Below, piece by piece: positions 42,685-51,624 of a stretch of DNA of 64,000 nucleotides (within the stretch, counting starts at the first letter, position 1; each line of letters begins with the position of its first letter). Made by a program: the position numbers and the translations under genes. Source of the DNA: Streptomyces sp. NBC_00353 (GTDB lineage: Bacteria; Actinomycetota; Actinomycetes; Streptomycetales; Streptomycetaceae); the NCBI RefSeq assembly GCF_036108815.1, contig NZ_CP107985.1, positions 868,001 to 932,000 of the forward strand, given 5' to 3'. Under the pieces are notes generated by a model. It ran no database searches and was not told where the DNA came from. It worked only from the letters and a program-made list of their open reading frames with translations.

Positions 42685-43357
42685 GGATGACCACCAGTTC
42701 CTCACATGAATCGTCGGCCCTCATCAGTTGCCGTTCCTGGAGCCAGCTCTGCCTGGACAGGAGAACGGGCCCGAGCGGGACGCGCGCGCGTGCGCTGACT
42801 GTCGCTTTGAGGCCGCCGCGGGACAGTCGGCGCAGAGTGGCAGCGGGATCGCACAACCCGGAGTGCACCATCAGGAGCACGCCTGCGGTGCGCAGCGCGG
42901 CAGGGGCGCCGTCGCAGACACGGTCCACGACCGCCCGGCCGTCGAACCCCGCGTCCCAGGCTTGCGACGAACCATGGGTAGGCACCCGGGCGTGCGGAGC
43001 CGGGACGTACGGCGGGTTGCAGAGAATGAGGTCGTAGCGGCGGTCCTGCATGGCAGAGGCCAGATCGCTGTGGCGAACAGTGATGCGCTGGCGGTGCAAC
43101 AACGCGTTGAGCCGCGTGGTCGCCACGGCACAGCGCGCGATGTCCACGGCCGTCACCCGTCCACCGAGCTGAGCGGCGCGCACGGCCAAAGCGCCGCTCC
43201 CCGTTCCGAGATCCAGCACATGCGCACCCGCTGCAATGTGTTCCCGGTCCAGGGCGGCCATCAGCAGCCGCGTGTCGTGCTGCGGCGCGTAGACGCCGGG
43301 CAGCGTGATCACAAAAGGGTAGGGGAATTCTGCTGTTTCTGCAGACTCGGAAGCCAT
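42668..43357 (-). CDS. HemK2/MTQ2-type protein N5-glutamine methyltransferase
   Basis: 229 residues. The order is VYAPQHDTRLLMAALDREHI, motif I VLDLGTGSGALAVRAAQLGG, VTAVDIARCAVATTRLNALL and the catalytic LILCNPPYVPAPH (NPPY). This is the short HemK2/MTQ2 type, lacking the HemK N-terminal domain. Targets may be release factors or other Gln-containing proteins. ATG 43357 follows GGGAG. First gene of the operon with the CDGSH and YbdK-type genes; the mix of SAM enzyme and Fe-S protein recurs in Streptomyces. Confidence 0.87.
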   Translation of the reverse strand: MASESAETAEFPYPFVITLPGVYAPQHDTRLLMAALDREHIAAGAHVLDLGTGSGALAVRAAQLGGRVTAVDIARCAVATTRLNALLHRQRITVRHSDLASAMQDRRYDLILCNPPYVPAPHARVPTHGSSQAWDAGFDGRAVVDRVCDGAPAALRTAGVLLMVHSGLCDPAATLRRLSRGGLKATVSARARVPLGPVLLSRQSWLQERQLMRADDSCEELVVIRAERP

Positions 43358-43705
43358 GAAGGAATCTCCCTGTGAGACTTTCACGCGCCATGGCCCGGTG
43401 GTCGAGATGGCAGTGCGGCACCTCTGACCGACCGGAGATGTGCTGCGCGTTGGTCGCCGGTTGCCTTCAGCCTTCCTTCCCGGCTCCCTGTGCCCGGGAC
43501 GGGTTCGTACGCAGCGCCTCATGCATCGATTCGGCGTTGCCTATGCACCTTCGAACCCCGGGCTCATCCTCTTCATGTTCCGCTCTTCGCCTTCGGCCTG
43601 AGAAGGTGTCGTCTCGCTCATGGGCGTCCCCCTCGGCGTTGGCTCGTAGTCCGGGTAGGAACACCCATCACTGCCTGGTTACACCGTCCTGACGGACCAC
43701 TCCAG
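43358..43705. other. Gene-poor stretch upstream of the methyltransferase operon
   Basis: About 350 bases. Short frames on both strands, none recognisable. Should hold the operon promoter near 43400. Confidence 0.35.
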
Positions 43706-43978
43706 TCATCTCAGGATGCCTGTGATTGCGCCTGACGGCAGGTTCACGGGGCCGGCCGCCAGCACGGAGTCATCCTGAGGACGGGCCCCCGGCAACTGAT
43801 AACGGGCGGCCACCAGCGCACTGTCGATGTCCCCCGTGCCCGTGGCCACACACAGCGTGTATGCCACATCGCCTATCCGCTGCCGGGCGTCACGGGCGCC
43901 GCTCTCGGCCTCCAGCACCATCAGAGTCTCGTACTGCTCGATCAAGCTCCGCAGTACGGCCGGGTGAGCCATCAACAT
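43706..43978 (-). CDS. DUF5133 family protein
   Basis: 90 residues: MLMAHPAVLRSLIEQYETLM, a helical pair with ARQRIGDVAYTLCVATGTGD, then DSALVAARYQLPGARPQDDS. This is the DUF5133 pattern seen in many Streptomyces stress and antibiotic-linked loci; no biochemical role known. The ATG at 43978 is the family start; the frame extends upstream without similarity. Confidence 0.82.
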   Translation of the reverse strand: MLMAHPAVLRSLIEQYETLMVLEAESGARDARQRIGDVAYTLCVATGTGDIDSALVAARYQLPGARPQDDSVLAAGPVNLPSGAITGILR

Positions 43979-44137
43979 GGACGATCCTTCCGCTCGACAA
44001 CTCTGGACGGGCCGTTGGCCTGACCGGCCGACTACCCCGAGCTGCGGCGGCCACACTTCCGACAGCGCGACCGCGGCGCCGGTGCGGAGTGGGAGCGGGG
44101 CCCTTTCGTACCGCGAAGTGACGACGGCTCACATGCG

Positions 44138-44727
44138 TCACCCGTGCTTACGGGGCGTGCCCTTCACCTCTTGCCTCTCGTTGCATTCGCCGCGCGGGCG
44201 ATGGCGCCGCTCCTCCAGGTGCTGCCTGCTCCGCAGTGGTGGGACGGGCGAAGTGATTGCCCGCAGATACATACGGCCGATCCGGCGGATCTCCTCGAGC
44301 GCGTACGGGGTCTCCCTGCTCTCGCGCTGGAGCTTGCGAAATAAGTCCGCCATCACTGCGGTGAGCGGCGCATGGCGGGCGAGGATTGCCGCGGCTGCCG
44401 CCTCCGGGATTCCCCTGGGTCTCTCGCCCTGGGCGTACGCGCGCACTTGCTCCTCGCGGTCGTCCCTTCCCGTACCCGTACAGGGCATTGCCAGACCGTA
44501 GTCCGCAAAGAAAAGGCGCTGGCCGTCGGTCAGGATGCCCTCTCCACCATGGCGCAGGCCCGGTCGGCGGCTTCGCCGCCGGCGTCCATCTGCTCGCCCA
44601 GCCACTGGTGCAGGTTCTGTGGGATGTACTCCAGGAACAGCGCGACGCTCGCCGAGGACTGCTGGAGAGCCTCGATCCGGCGTCGTGCATGCGATCCGCC
44701 GCCCCAGTAGGCGACGGCCCGTTTGGA
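44138..44727 (-). pseudogene. Protein kinase-like gene relic with internal deletion
   Basis: Two frames. The first carries AYWGGGSHARRRIEALQQSS and LFLEYIPQNLHQWLGEQMDA to ACAMVE. After a shift comes GILTDGQRLFFADYGLAMP and YAQGERPRGIPEAAAAAILA, ending KLQRESRETPYALEEIRRI. In intact Streptomyces relatives about 25 residues with the catalytic His-x-Asp loop (LHFDAHFxN) lie between these parts, and a further stretch follows FADYGLA. Both are deleted, so the relic is inactive. Confidence 0.65.
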
Positions 44728-44762
44728 AGGCAACGCGCCGGAGCCGTCGGTACACGCGGCGT

Positions 44763-45024
44763 GGCCGTGGCGGTTGTCGTCGAAGGTGCCCATCCACTGG
44801 CGCTCCTGCCTCAGCAGGTCGAGGTCCACGTCGGCCACCGCGTACTGGTCGTCGAGCGGGAGCCGGTCGGTCTCGGCCGGACGGACCCCGTTCTCGTAGA
44901 TCACGGTCTGGCCCTCCCAGGAGAGGTGAGCGGTCGACTCCCCCAGCCCGCAAGCCGCGTCTCCGGCCTGTGCATGCGAGGCGTCGACTTCGCGCTCCCC
45001 CAAGGGCCTGGTTCGAGTGACCAT
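44763..45024 (-). pseudogene. NAD+ synthase nitrilase-domain fragment fused in frame to the kinase relic
   Basis: GESTAHLSWEGQTVIYENGV, RPAETDRLPLDDQYAVADVD and LDLLRQERQWMGTFDDNRH match the end of the glutaminase (nitrilase) domain of Streptomyces NadE. The N-terminal active site and the whole synthetase domain are absent. The frame runs straight into the kinase relic, so the junction is a deletion scar. Confidence 0.65.
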
Positions 45025-45345
45025 CGATCAGTCAACCCTCGCCGGTCCCGACGGCCGTCATCTCCCCCTCGCCGCGCGCCTCGGCCGCCAGACCCCAGCG
45101 TTACGAGGGCCGGGAGGCGCTCCGCCGAGCGGGCGCACTTCCGATGAAAGACGTAGGAAGGGACATCCTCCTCGCACGGTCGTTCGAATATTGGAGGCGA
45201 CTCCCGTGCGCACACTCGGTGCTATGCGGCATAGACCCGGTATGCCCACCTTCGTAATGAATGGCAGAATTTTTGCAAGGGAGCTGCGAAGAGTTTTCGC
45301 GTTCGCAGACCGGACCCCACCCCCCATAGGCAGGCAGGCCTACTC

Positions 45346-45735
45346 ATGCCCAAACATCCAAAGCCATCCCAGCCACCGCACGGCGAAGGTCCGAGCCGGC
45401 ACAAAGGAACCCAGCAGCACGGCTGGGCGTCGGACGTGGACGAGACTCGCCAACAGGACAATCCAAGCGCGCATCGCTCCTTCCACCCCGAGGAGCACGC
45501 ACCCGGCCCGGGACGCGGCAGGAAGATCTCCAAAGAGGAAAACAAGGACGTCCCCGGCGACACCGCGAAAAGCACCGGTCGCAGAGGCGAAGAGCGCGCC
45601 AAGGGTTCCGAGGAAGGCATGCACGACACGGGCCGTAGAGGCCGTTCACAGCGCCCCAGCGGCACCAAGGACGCCTCGGCAACCACGGGGGTGGACCCTC
45701 AAGATCCTCCCGACAAGAAATCCAGGCAGGGGTAG
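45346..45735 (+). CDS. Hydrophilic, probably disordered protein
   Basis: 129 residues with almost no hydrophobic core: KHPKPSQPPHGEGPSRHKGT, SFHPEEHAPGPGRGRKISKE, ENKDVPGDTAKSTGRRGEER. Low-complexity proteins of this kind are common in Streptomyces stress regions and may protect macromolecules like LEA proteins; that is inference. The local upstream sequence (45180-45280) is AT-richer than its surroundings, consistent with a promoter. Ends 219 bases before a SRPBCC gene. Confidence 0.7.
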   Translation: MPKHPKPSQPPHGEGPSRHKGTQQHGWASDVDETRQQDNPSAHRSFHPEEHAPGPGRGRKISKEENKDVPGDTAKSTGRRGEERAKGSEEGMHDTGRRGRSQRPSGTKDASATTGVDPQDPPDKKSRQG

Positions 45736-45953
45736 GCCCACTCCATCGGATCATGCCGGGCTCGCGGCAGGGCTGATCCGATAGACAGGCCTCCAGCCAC
45801 CTGAGGAGATGCGGCGGCAGAACGCACCAGCTCCGTTCCCTCAGAGTTCTGCGTTCGTCCTGGGCCCGCCGGCAGTCGGCGCAGTGCGCTGGCTGCCGGC
45901 GGCCGAGCAATCGAACGACCTCGACAGCGGAGCCGAATGCGTAGGAGGCGATC

Positions 45954-46406
45954 ATGGCCGTACGACACCAGCTCATCCTCCGTAAGCCAGGTGTGGTGTG
46001 GTCCCTCCTCGAGGACGAAACGCGCTACGGCGACTGGGTCGTCGGCACGCACGAAACCGGCCCGGGGGAAGGCCGATGGCCCGAGGTCGGATCTACGATC
46101 GACTACACGGTGCGTCTGGGCCCCAAGGAGTTCCAGGGCCACACCACCGTCCGTCGCATCGATCGGCCCGGTGCACTCGAACTCGAGGCCGACAACGGTC
46201 CGCTCGGCACAGCACGAATCTCCTTCGACATCCGGCCCTGGGGCGACAACACCCTCGTGATTGTCGACGAACACCCTTTGCGTGGGCCGGGAGGGCAGTT
46301 CCACAACGCCGCCCTCGACGCCCTCCTGCAGATCCGGCACCGCACCATGCTCGGGCGACTGGCCAAGGTCGTCGAGGACATGCCGCCCGACGCCGACCGC
46401 CCGTGA
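45954..46406 (+). CDS. SRPBCC-family protein
   Basis: 150 residues, one helix-grip domain: AVRHQLILRKPGVVWSLLED, RYGDWVVGTHETGPGEGRWP, FQGHTTVRRIDRPGALELEA and LVIVDEHPLRGPGGQFHNAA. The family binds hydrophobic ligands; function unknown. GGAGGCGATC precedes the ATG. Likely expressed with the disordered-protein gene upstream. Confidence 0.82.
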   Translation: MAVRHQLILRKPGVVWSLLEDETRYGDWVVGTHETGPGEGRWPEVGSTIDYTVRLGPKEFQGHTTVRRIDRPGALELEADNGPLGTARISFDIRPWGDNTLVIVDEHPLRGPGGQFHNAALDALLQIRHRTMLGRLAKVVEDMPPDADRP

Positions 46407-46564
46407 CGCACTGGCGACTAACCGCAATAGCGGTACGGAACAGCCGTCCGTCAGCGACGGCTCCGAACCGGTCGAAGTGCCCGCGTGTCGTTCGTTCCCG
46501 GGCCGTCGGGCGGGGCCTCGGCCGGCTCTCTCGGCGGATGCCCGGCGATCCGCCTCCGGAGGGC

Positions 46565-47350
46565 TCAGTCCCCGAGCCGGGGCGAGGTGACGGTGAACAG
46601 TCCACCCTCCGGGTCACGCAGCGTGATCCAGCGATCGGTCTCGGATTGCTCCACGGGAGAGACGCTGCTGCCTCCGAGGCCAGTGGCCGTGTGAACGGCA
46701 GCCTCGATGTCAGGCACCCGGAAATGGACGTGCCAGCGCGGTCGGACCTGCGGGTCGGGAGCAGCCTCCACGGCTCCGCCGCTGAGCCGCGCCACCGTGT
46801 CTTCGCCGTGACGGAGCACGACGTGATCGTTTTCGTAGGCGACTTGGCAGCTGCCCGGTCGCTCGCCGCCCCAGTCGAGGACCTCGCCATAGAAGATGGC
46901 GGCATCGAAGGCATCTCTGGTACGCAGTTCGAGCCAAGCGGGGGCCCCTTTGCGACCCACCCCCCAGTCCGGGATGACCTCTCCCTCCCAGATCCCGAAG
47001 ACTGCGCCGTCACGGTCCGCGGCCAGTGCCGCCCGGCCGGTGCCGAAGGAGAGGGGGCCGACGGCCAGCGTGGCGCAGCGCTCGCGGATCCGTGCTGTGG
47101 TCACATCGGCGTCGTCAACGGCGAAGTACGGCGTCCACACCACGGCCACAGCGAGATCCCGTGCGAGCGCGCCGATACCGGCGACCGGAATCCCCTCGTG
47201 AAGACCGACGGAGCAGGCGTCCCCGACCCGAGCTCGGCGGAACGTCCAGTCCAGGACAGAACCGTAGAACTGCTGCGCCGCTTCGAGATCATGGGTCATG
47301 AGGCTGACCCAACACGGAGCGCCGAACATCGCGTGGCTTGAGGTTGACAT
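46565..47350 (-). CDS. Double-domain VOC (glyoxalase-like) protein
   Basis: 261 residues holding two VOC domains. The first begins CWVSLMTHDLEAAQQFYGSV with WTPYFAVDDADVTTARIRER; the second begins WLELRTRDAFDAAIFYGEVL with WHVHFRVPDIEAAVHTATGL and ITLRDPEGGLFTVTSP. This is the fused form seen in actinomycete hydroxylase- and bleomycin-resistance-like proteins; the substrate is not known. ATG 47350 is chosen by GGAG 9 bases upstream. Confidence 0.85.
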   Translation of the reverse strand: MSTSSHAMFGAPCWVSLMTHDLEAAQQFYGSVLDWTFRRARVGDACSVGLHEGIPVAGIGALARDLAVAVVWTPYFAVDDADVTTARIRERCATLAVGPLSFGTGRAALAADRDGAVFGIWEGEVIPDWGVGRKGAPAWLELRTRDAFDAAIFYGEVLDWGGERPGSCQVAYENDHVVLRHGEDTVARLSGGAVEAAPDPQVRPRWHVHFRVPDIEAAVHTATGLGGSSVSPVEQSETDRWITLRDPEGGLFTVTSPRLGD

Positions 47351-47437
47351 GCCTGCCATCTCCTCCACCGTCACGTACTACCGGCACGTCCCACAGTAGC
47401 GCCGGGCAGGTCGAGCCACTGGGGCTCAGCGCCCTAC

Positions 47438-47466
47438 CGGCCGCGACACGACAGGTGTCGCGGCCG
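47438..47466. promoter_or_regulatory. Perfect 12-bp hairpin in the divergent gap upstream of corA
   Basis: CGGCCGCGACAC-5-GTGTCGCGGCCG lies 121 bases before the corA ATG and 87 bases from the VOC start on the other side. As both genes point away from it, a terminator is not expected. It may be an operator, or a structured leader of the corA mRNA. Confidence 0.5.
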
Positions 47467-47587
47467 CCCATAGGCTGTTTTGTGCCGAGGGCCGGTTTGC
47501 AAGAGACCTCGCCCGGCCAGGTACCACCTGATTCGGAGCCGCCACATGGACCGAACTCAGGTGGATTTCCTTCTGGAGGTTTCTGTC

Positions 47588-48742
47588 ATGTCCGATTGGC
47601 GATCGCGTGCGGCCCGAGCGGGTAAGTGGCCGCTGAGCCCGGGCGGACACGGGCCGGACCCGGCCCCCGAGCATTCGATGGATCCACGGGCGGAACAGGA
47701 GGAGCCCCCCGCGTCGCTGGCCCGCAGTGTGGTGGACGCGGCGATCTACCGTGCCGGACGGCGGATCGCGACGCCCTCGACGCTGGAGGAGATCTACGAG
47801 CGGCTTCCGGGGGAACCTGGCACCATGGCGTGGATCGGGCTGTACCGCCCTTCCCCCGCGCAGCTGTGGGAGGCGGCGGAGCAGTTCGGGCTGCACGAGC
47901 TGGCCGTCGAGGACGCCATCGTGGCCCACCAGCGGCCGAAACTGGAGCGCTACGGGGACACGCTTTTCGTCGTGCTGCGCTCGGCCCGGTACATGGACGA
48001 GGCCGAGGAGGTGGACTTCGGGGAACTCCATCTGTTCGTCGGCCCCGGATTCGTGCTGACCGTACGGCACAGCCAGGCACCCGACCTGGCCATCGTCCGC
48101 AAGCGACTGGAGGGCGACCCCGAGCTGCTGGCGCTGGGCCCCGAGGCGGTGCTGTACGCGATCCTTGACGCGGTGGTCGACGGTTACGCGCCCGTGGTGG
48201 CCGGCCTCCAGCACGACATCGACGAGATCGAGACCGAGGTGTTCGGCGGCGACCCGAAGGTCTCCCGCCGCATCTACGAACTCTCCCGCGAAGTCGTCGA
48301 GTTCCAGCGCGCCACCCGGCCGCTCCTGACCATCATGCGCGGGCTCGAGGCCGGTTTCGAGAAGTACGGCACGGACGAGGAACTTCAGCGTTACCTGCGA
48401 GACGTCGCCGACCACGACACCACCGTGGTCGAGCGCGTGGACAGCTTCCGCGAGATGCTCGGCGACATCCTCACCGTCAACGCCACTCTGGTCAATCAGG
48501 CCCAGAACGAGGAAATGAAGCAGCTGGCCGAGGCCGGCCACGCACAGAACGACGAGATCAAGAAGGTCTCCGCCTGGGCGGCCATCCTCTTCGCGCCCAC
48601 CCTCATCGGCACCGTCTACGGCATGAACTTCGACCACATGCCCGAGCTGCACTGGGTCCTCGGTTACCCCTTCGCCCTCGCCCTGATGGCCGTGGTCTGC
48701 GTCGGCCTATACGTAGTTTTCAAACACCGCGACTGGCTCTAG
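47588..48742 (+). CDS. corA: CorA-family magnesium/cobalt transporter
   Basis: 384 residues. A long cytoplasmic funnel (TMAWIGLYRPSPAQLWEAAE, LHLFVGPGFVLTVRHSQAPD, coiled helices about 200-320) is followed by two membrane helices at the C terminus. The first ends in the YGMNF motif (GMN selectivity filter) after AAILFAPTLIGTV; the second ends VVFKHRDWL. It forms a pentamer that lets Mg2+ in. ATG 47588 follows GGAGG by 8 bases. Likely expressed alone, perhaps with a structured 5' leader. Confidence 0.93.
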   Translation: MSDWRSRAARAGKWPLSPGGHGPDPAPEHSMDPRAEQEEPPASLARSVVDAAIYRAGRRIATPSTLEEIYERLPGEPGTMAWIGLYRPSPAQLWEAAEQFGLHELAVEDAIVAHQRPKLERYGDTLFVVLRSARYMDEAEEVDFGELHLFVGPGFVLTVRHSQAPDLAIVRKRLEGDPELLALGPEAVLYAILDAVVDGYAPVVAGLQHDIDEIETEVFGGDPKVSRRIYELSREVVEFQRATRPLLTIMRGLEAGFEKYGTDEELQRYLRDVADHDTTVVERVDSFREMLGDILTVNATLVNQAQNEEMKQLAEAGHAQNDEIKKVSAWAAILFAPTLIGTVYGMNFDHMPELHWVLGYPFALALMAVVCVGLYVVFKHRDWL

Positions 48743-49031
48743 CAACCCCGTGGCCATCGCGCCGGATCAGCACGAGGTCGACGCCGTGGGCACGCAGCGT
48801 GCCAACCGCGACGACACCCGGCTGCTGCCTGGTAAGCCGACCGGCCGACGCCAGGACGCAGACCGTCGGCAGACAGCGTCCTGCCGGCGTCCCCACCACC
48901 GTCAGCAGGTTGTGAACGTCGGAAAGGCATCAAGGTGCTGCGACCTCGACACGTCAATAGGACGCGAAATATTTCTTCCGGAACGCCCAGGTCGCCGCCC
49001 GGGCATCGAACATCGGCTCTCATGGGAGTTG
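48743..49031. other. Gap after corA
   Basis: About 290 bases. A minus-strand frame (AGRLTRQQPGVVAVGTLRAH, GVDLVLIRRDGHGVA) has coding character but no recognised family; probably a scrap of a lost gene. Confidence 0.3.
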
Positions 49032-50114
49032 ATGTTCTGGTATTTCGCGGACGGTACCCCACCCCCTGAGCGCATCGTCACTGCAGAGGACACCATCAGC
49101 GTCGCTGCGGCGCACCAGCTGATCGGCGAGGGCACCGCCGTGCTTTTGGCGCGGCGATTACCCGTCCGCGCGCAGGCTCCTTGCCGCCCTGAACCATCGC
49201 GCCGAGCGCAGGCACTCGGCCTTGGTCCAAACCGTTCCTGGGCAGTGAGCAGGAGTGAGTCCTGGATCACTGGCGCGCCCCGAACGGTGTTGGGCGCGCT
49301 GGTCCTCCGCTTTCGCGTCCCGGTCGGCGACGCATATCCCGTATGCGGTCCGTCCCGGGCGGGCGGGATCCCTACGACCTGGCCATATGGGTGTGGCCAG
49401 AGGCGACGGGGAGGCCCCGCACCATCTCGCTGGTGACACGGGGGCCCCGACCGCTGACGCCACACCCGGCGTCCCAGATCGCACCGAGAACATTACGCAC
49501 ACCCCGCCAGACATACCGACAGACCGTCACACCGTTCACCCAATCGTGGCCAACTGCGCCAAAGCAGCTCGCGTGCGCAGCAGTTGTGAACCCCTGCCGA
49601 GGCTTTTCGGCTGCACCGCCGGGAACATGCGCGCCGGGCGCGGCTGCTCGGCATGCTGCTCATTCCCTATGAGGGCGACTGGACGATCTCGCTGTGCCGC
49701 GGCCCCCGGGCGCAGGATGCCTGCGCCCACGCGCACGGCCTGTGCGCAGGGCCCGGAGTCGGCTCACTGCGTGAATTGCTCGGCGTGATCGGCGCGTACG
49801 AATGGCGCAGGAAAGGCGTGGAGATGCCGGCGCTCGGCGGCAACCGCATCCACCCGCACTACGGGGTCTTCTCCCCGGTCCACAGCGAGTACGTCGACCT
49901 GGTGGCCGAGACCAAACTGCCCGCGGGGGACACGGCCTTCGACATCGGCAAGGGAACGGGAGTGCTGTCCGCCGTCCTCGCCCGTCGTGGAGTGCGCCGC
50001 ATCGTCGCCACCGACCAGGAGGTGCGCGCCGTGGATTGCGCCCGTGACAACGCCGCCCGCCTCGGCCTGGCCGACGGGATCGACGTTCGACATGCCCTAG
50101 GAACGGTTGCCTGA
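49032..50114 (+). pseudogene. Class I methyltransferase relic with frameshift and insertion
   Basis: The start reads AAHQLIGEGTAVL and, after a one-base shift near 49143, WRGDYPSARRLLAALNHRAE. Recognisable text is then interrupted for about 340 bases (49240-49590) and resumes with RREHARRARLLGMLLIPYEG, EWRRKGVEMPALGGNRIHPH, GVFSPVHSEYVDLVAETKLP, FDIGKGTGVLSAVLARRGV and VATDQEVRAVDCARDNAARL. It stops at GTVA, before the NPPW catalytic motif of the family. Truncated, shifted and interrupted. Confidence 0.7.
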
Positions 50115-50278
50115 GCCTCAGCTACCTCGGCTCCAGCGCCTGTGGGCAGACCAGGGCTGTCGTGGGCGGGAGCTTCCGAGAGCGACAATTGTGGGTGGGT
50201 GCGGTGCTGGTCGGTTCACGGAGTCAGGTCGCGAGATCCTGCCCGATGGACCGGGTTCCGGGCCGACAGGAGACGACG

Positions 50279-51409
50279 ATGAACGGATCGGTCCGTGTCG
50301 GACAAGTTGTCGGGGTACCACTGCGGATGCACTGGAGCATGCCGCTGCTGGTGATCCTGTTCGCGTACGGTCTTGGCCGCCAGACCCTCCCGGCATGGAC
50401 TCCAGGGCGTTCGGATGCGGTGTACACGTTCGCCAGTGCCGTGGGGGCCGTCCTGCTCATGGGCAGCCTCCTGCTCCACGAGACGGCGCACGCTGCGACT
50501 GCCCGCAGGAAGAAGATCGCGGTACAGGATGTGACGCTGTGGGCCCTGGGTGGGATGACCCGGATGGGGCGACCGCAGACAGCGGCGGTGGCTTTCGCGG
50601 TGGCGGTCAGCGGGCCACTCACCAGCCTGGCCATCGGGGGCGTCGCGCTCGGAGCGGGAATCGGACTGCATTCGATGTCCGGCTGGGCGGTGCCCGCCGC
50701 CGTGCTGGTGTGGCTCGGCTGGGCGAACCTGTTCCTGGGGGCATTCAACCTACTGCCCGCTGCGCCGCTCGACGGCGGAAGGGCGGTGCAGGCGCTGTTG
50801 TGGTGGCGCACCGGAGACCGGGACCGTGCGGATCGGGCTGCCTCCCGAAGCGGTCAGGTCATGGGCGGGCTACTGATGGCCTTCGGCTGGATCTCCCTCC
50901 TCCGCGGGGTGCCGGGCGGGCTGTGGCTCGTCCTCGTCGGTCTCTTCATCACGGTCGTCGCCGGCGCCGAACGGCAGCGCGCCGTGATCCACACAGCGCT
51001 GCGGGGCGTCAAGGTCGCCGATGCCATGTCCAGCCCGGTGACCACCGGCGCCGACTGGCTGACCATCCGGCAGTTCATCGACGACGTGGCAGTGAACTCC
51101 CGCCATTCCTCCGTGCCGCTGCTCGATTTCGAGGGCCGTCCCAGTGGGATCGTTGAAGTACGCAGGCTTGCCCGGATACCGGGAGCGCGCCGGGAGGCCG
51201 TGCGCGTGCGCGAGGTGGCGATGCCGCTCTCACAGTGCGCGGTTGCCGCCCCGACTGATCTTCTGAGTGAGACTCTCGAGAAGCTCCGCCCGGGTGGTGG
51301 CATGCGCATTCTCGTCGTGGACGGGGGCCATCTGGTGGGGATCGTCACCGCGAAGGACATTTCACGGATGATCCAGCGGCACGGGTTGGGGGGCCAGGGG
51401 CCCGACTGA
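50279..51409 (+). CDS. Site-2 protease-family zinc metalloprotease with CBS domains
   Basis: 376 residues with about six membrane segments. The zinc motif HExxH is at His67-Glu68-His71 (LLHETAHAA), and the second motif NLLPAAPLDGGRAVQA gives the third ligand Asp (about 170). After the membrane part come two CBS domains (DAMSSPVTTGADWLTIRQFI and ILVVDGGHLVGIVTAKDISR). This is the Rv2625c/SpoIVFB-like group of S2Ps thought to sense adenylates through CBS and cut a membrane protein. No anti-sigma substrate is adjacent; the ZAS-Asp23 protein at 37 kb has no membrane helix. ATG 50279 follows GGAG. Confidence 0.9.
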   Translation: MNGSVRVGQVVGVPLRMHWSMPLLVILFAYGLGRQTLPAWTPGRSDAVYTFASAVGAVLLMGSLLLHETAHAATARRKKIAVQDVTLWALGGMTRMGRPQTAAVAFAVAVSGPLTSLAIGGVALGAGIGLHSMSGWAVPAAVLVWLGWANLFLGAFNLLPAAPLDGGRAVQALLWWRTGDRDRADRAASRSGQVMGGLLMAFGWISLLRGVPGGLWLVLVGLFITVVAGAERQRAVIHTALRGVKVADAMSSPVTTGADWLTIRQFIDDVAVNSRHSSVPLLDFEGRPSGIVEVRRLARIPGARREAVRVREVAMPLSQCAVAAPTDLLSETLEKLRPGGGMRILVVDGGHLVGIVTAKDISRMIQRHGLGGQGPD

Positions 51410-51624
51410 GTTGGGGGCCCGCAGCGTCGTCGGCGATGGTTGGCAGGGGCTGGCCCTGGTGTTGCGCCGCGAGGGCACGCTCGGGCGTGCGGCAGCTCAC
51501 CTGCTCGCGGACCCGGCCCTGACGCCAGTCCCCCAGCGTGCTGCGCTGCTGTGCATGTTGAGGAGGCAGGCGCCCCAGGGGCGGGGCATGAGAAGGTGCG
51601 GTTCGACCCGGCATTGGGGGAAGA

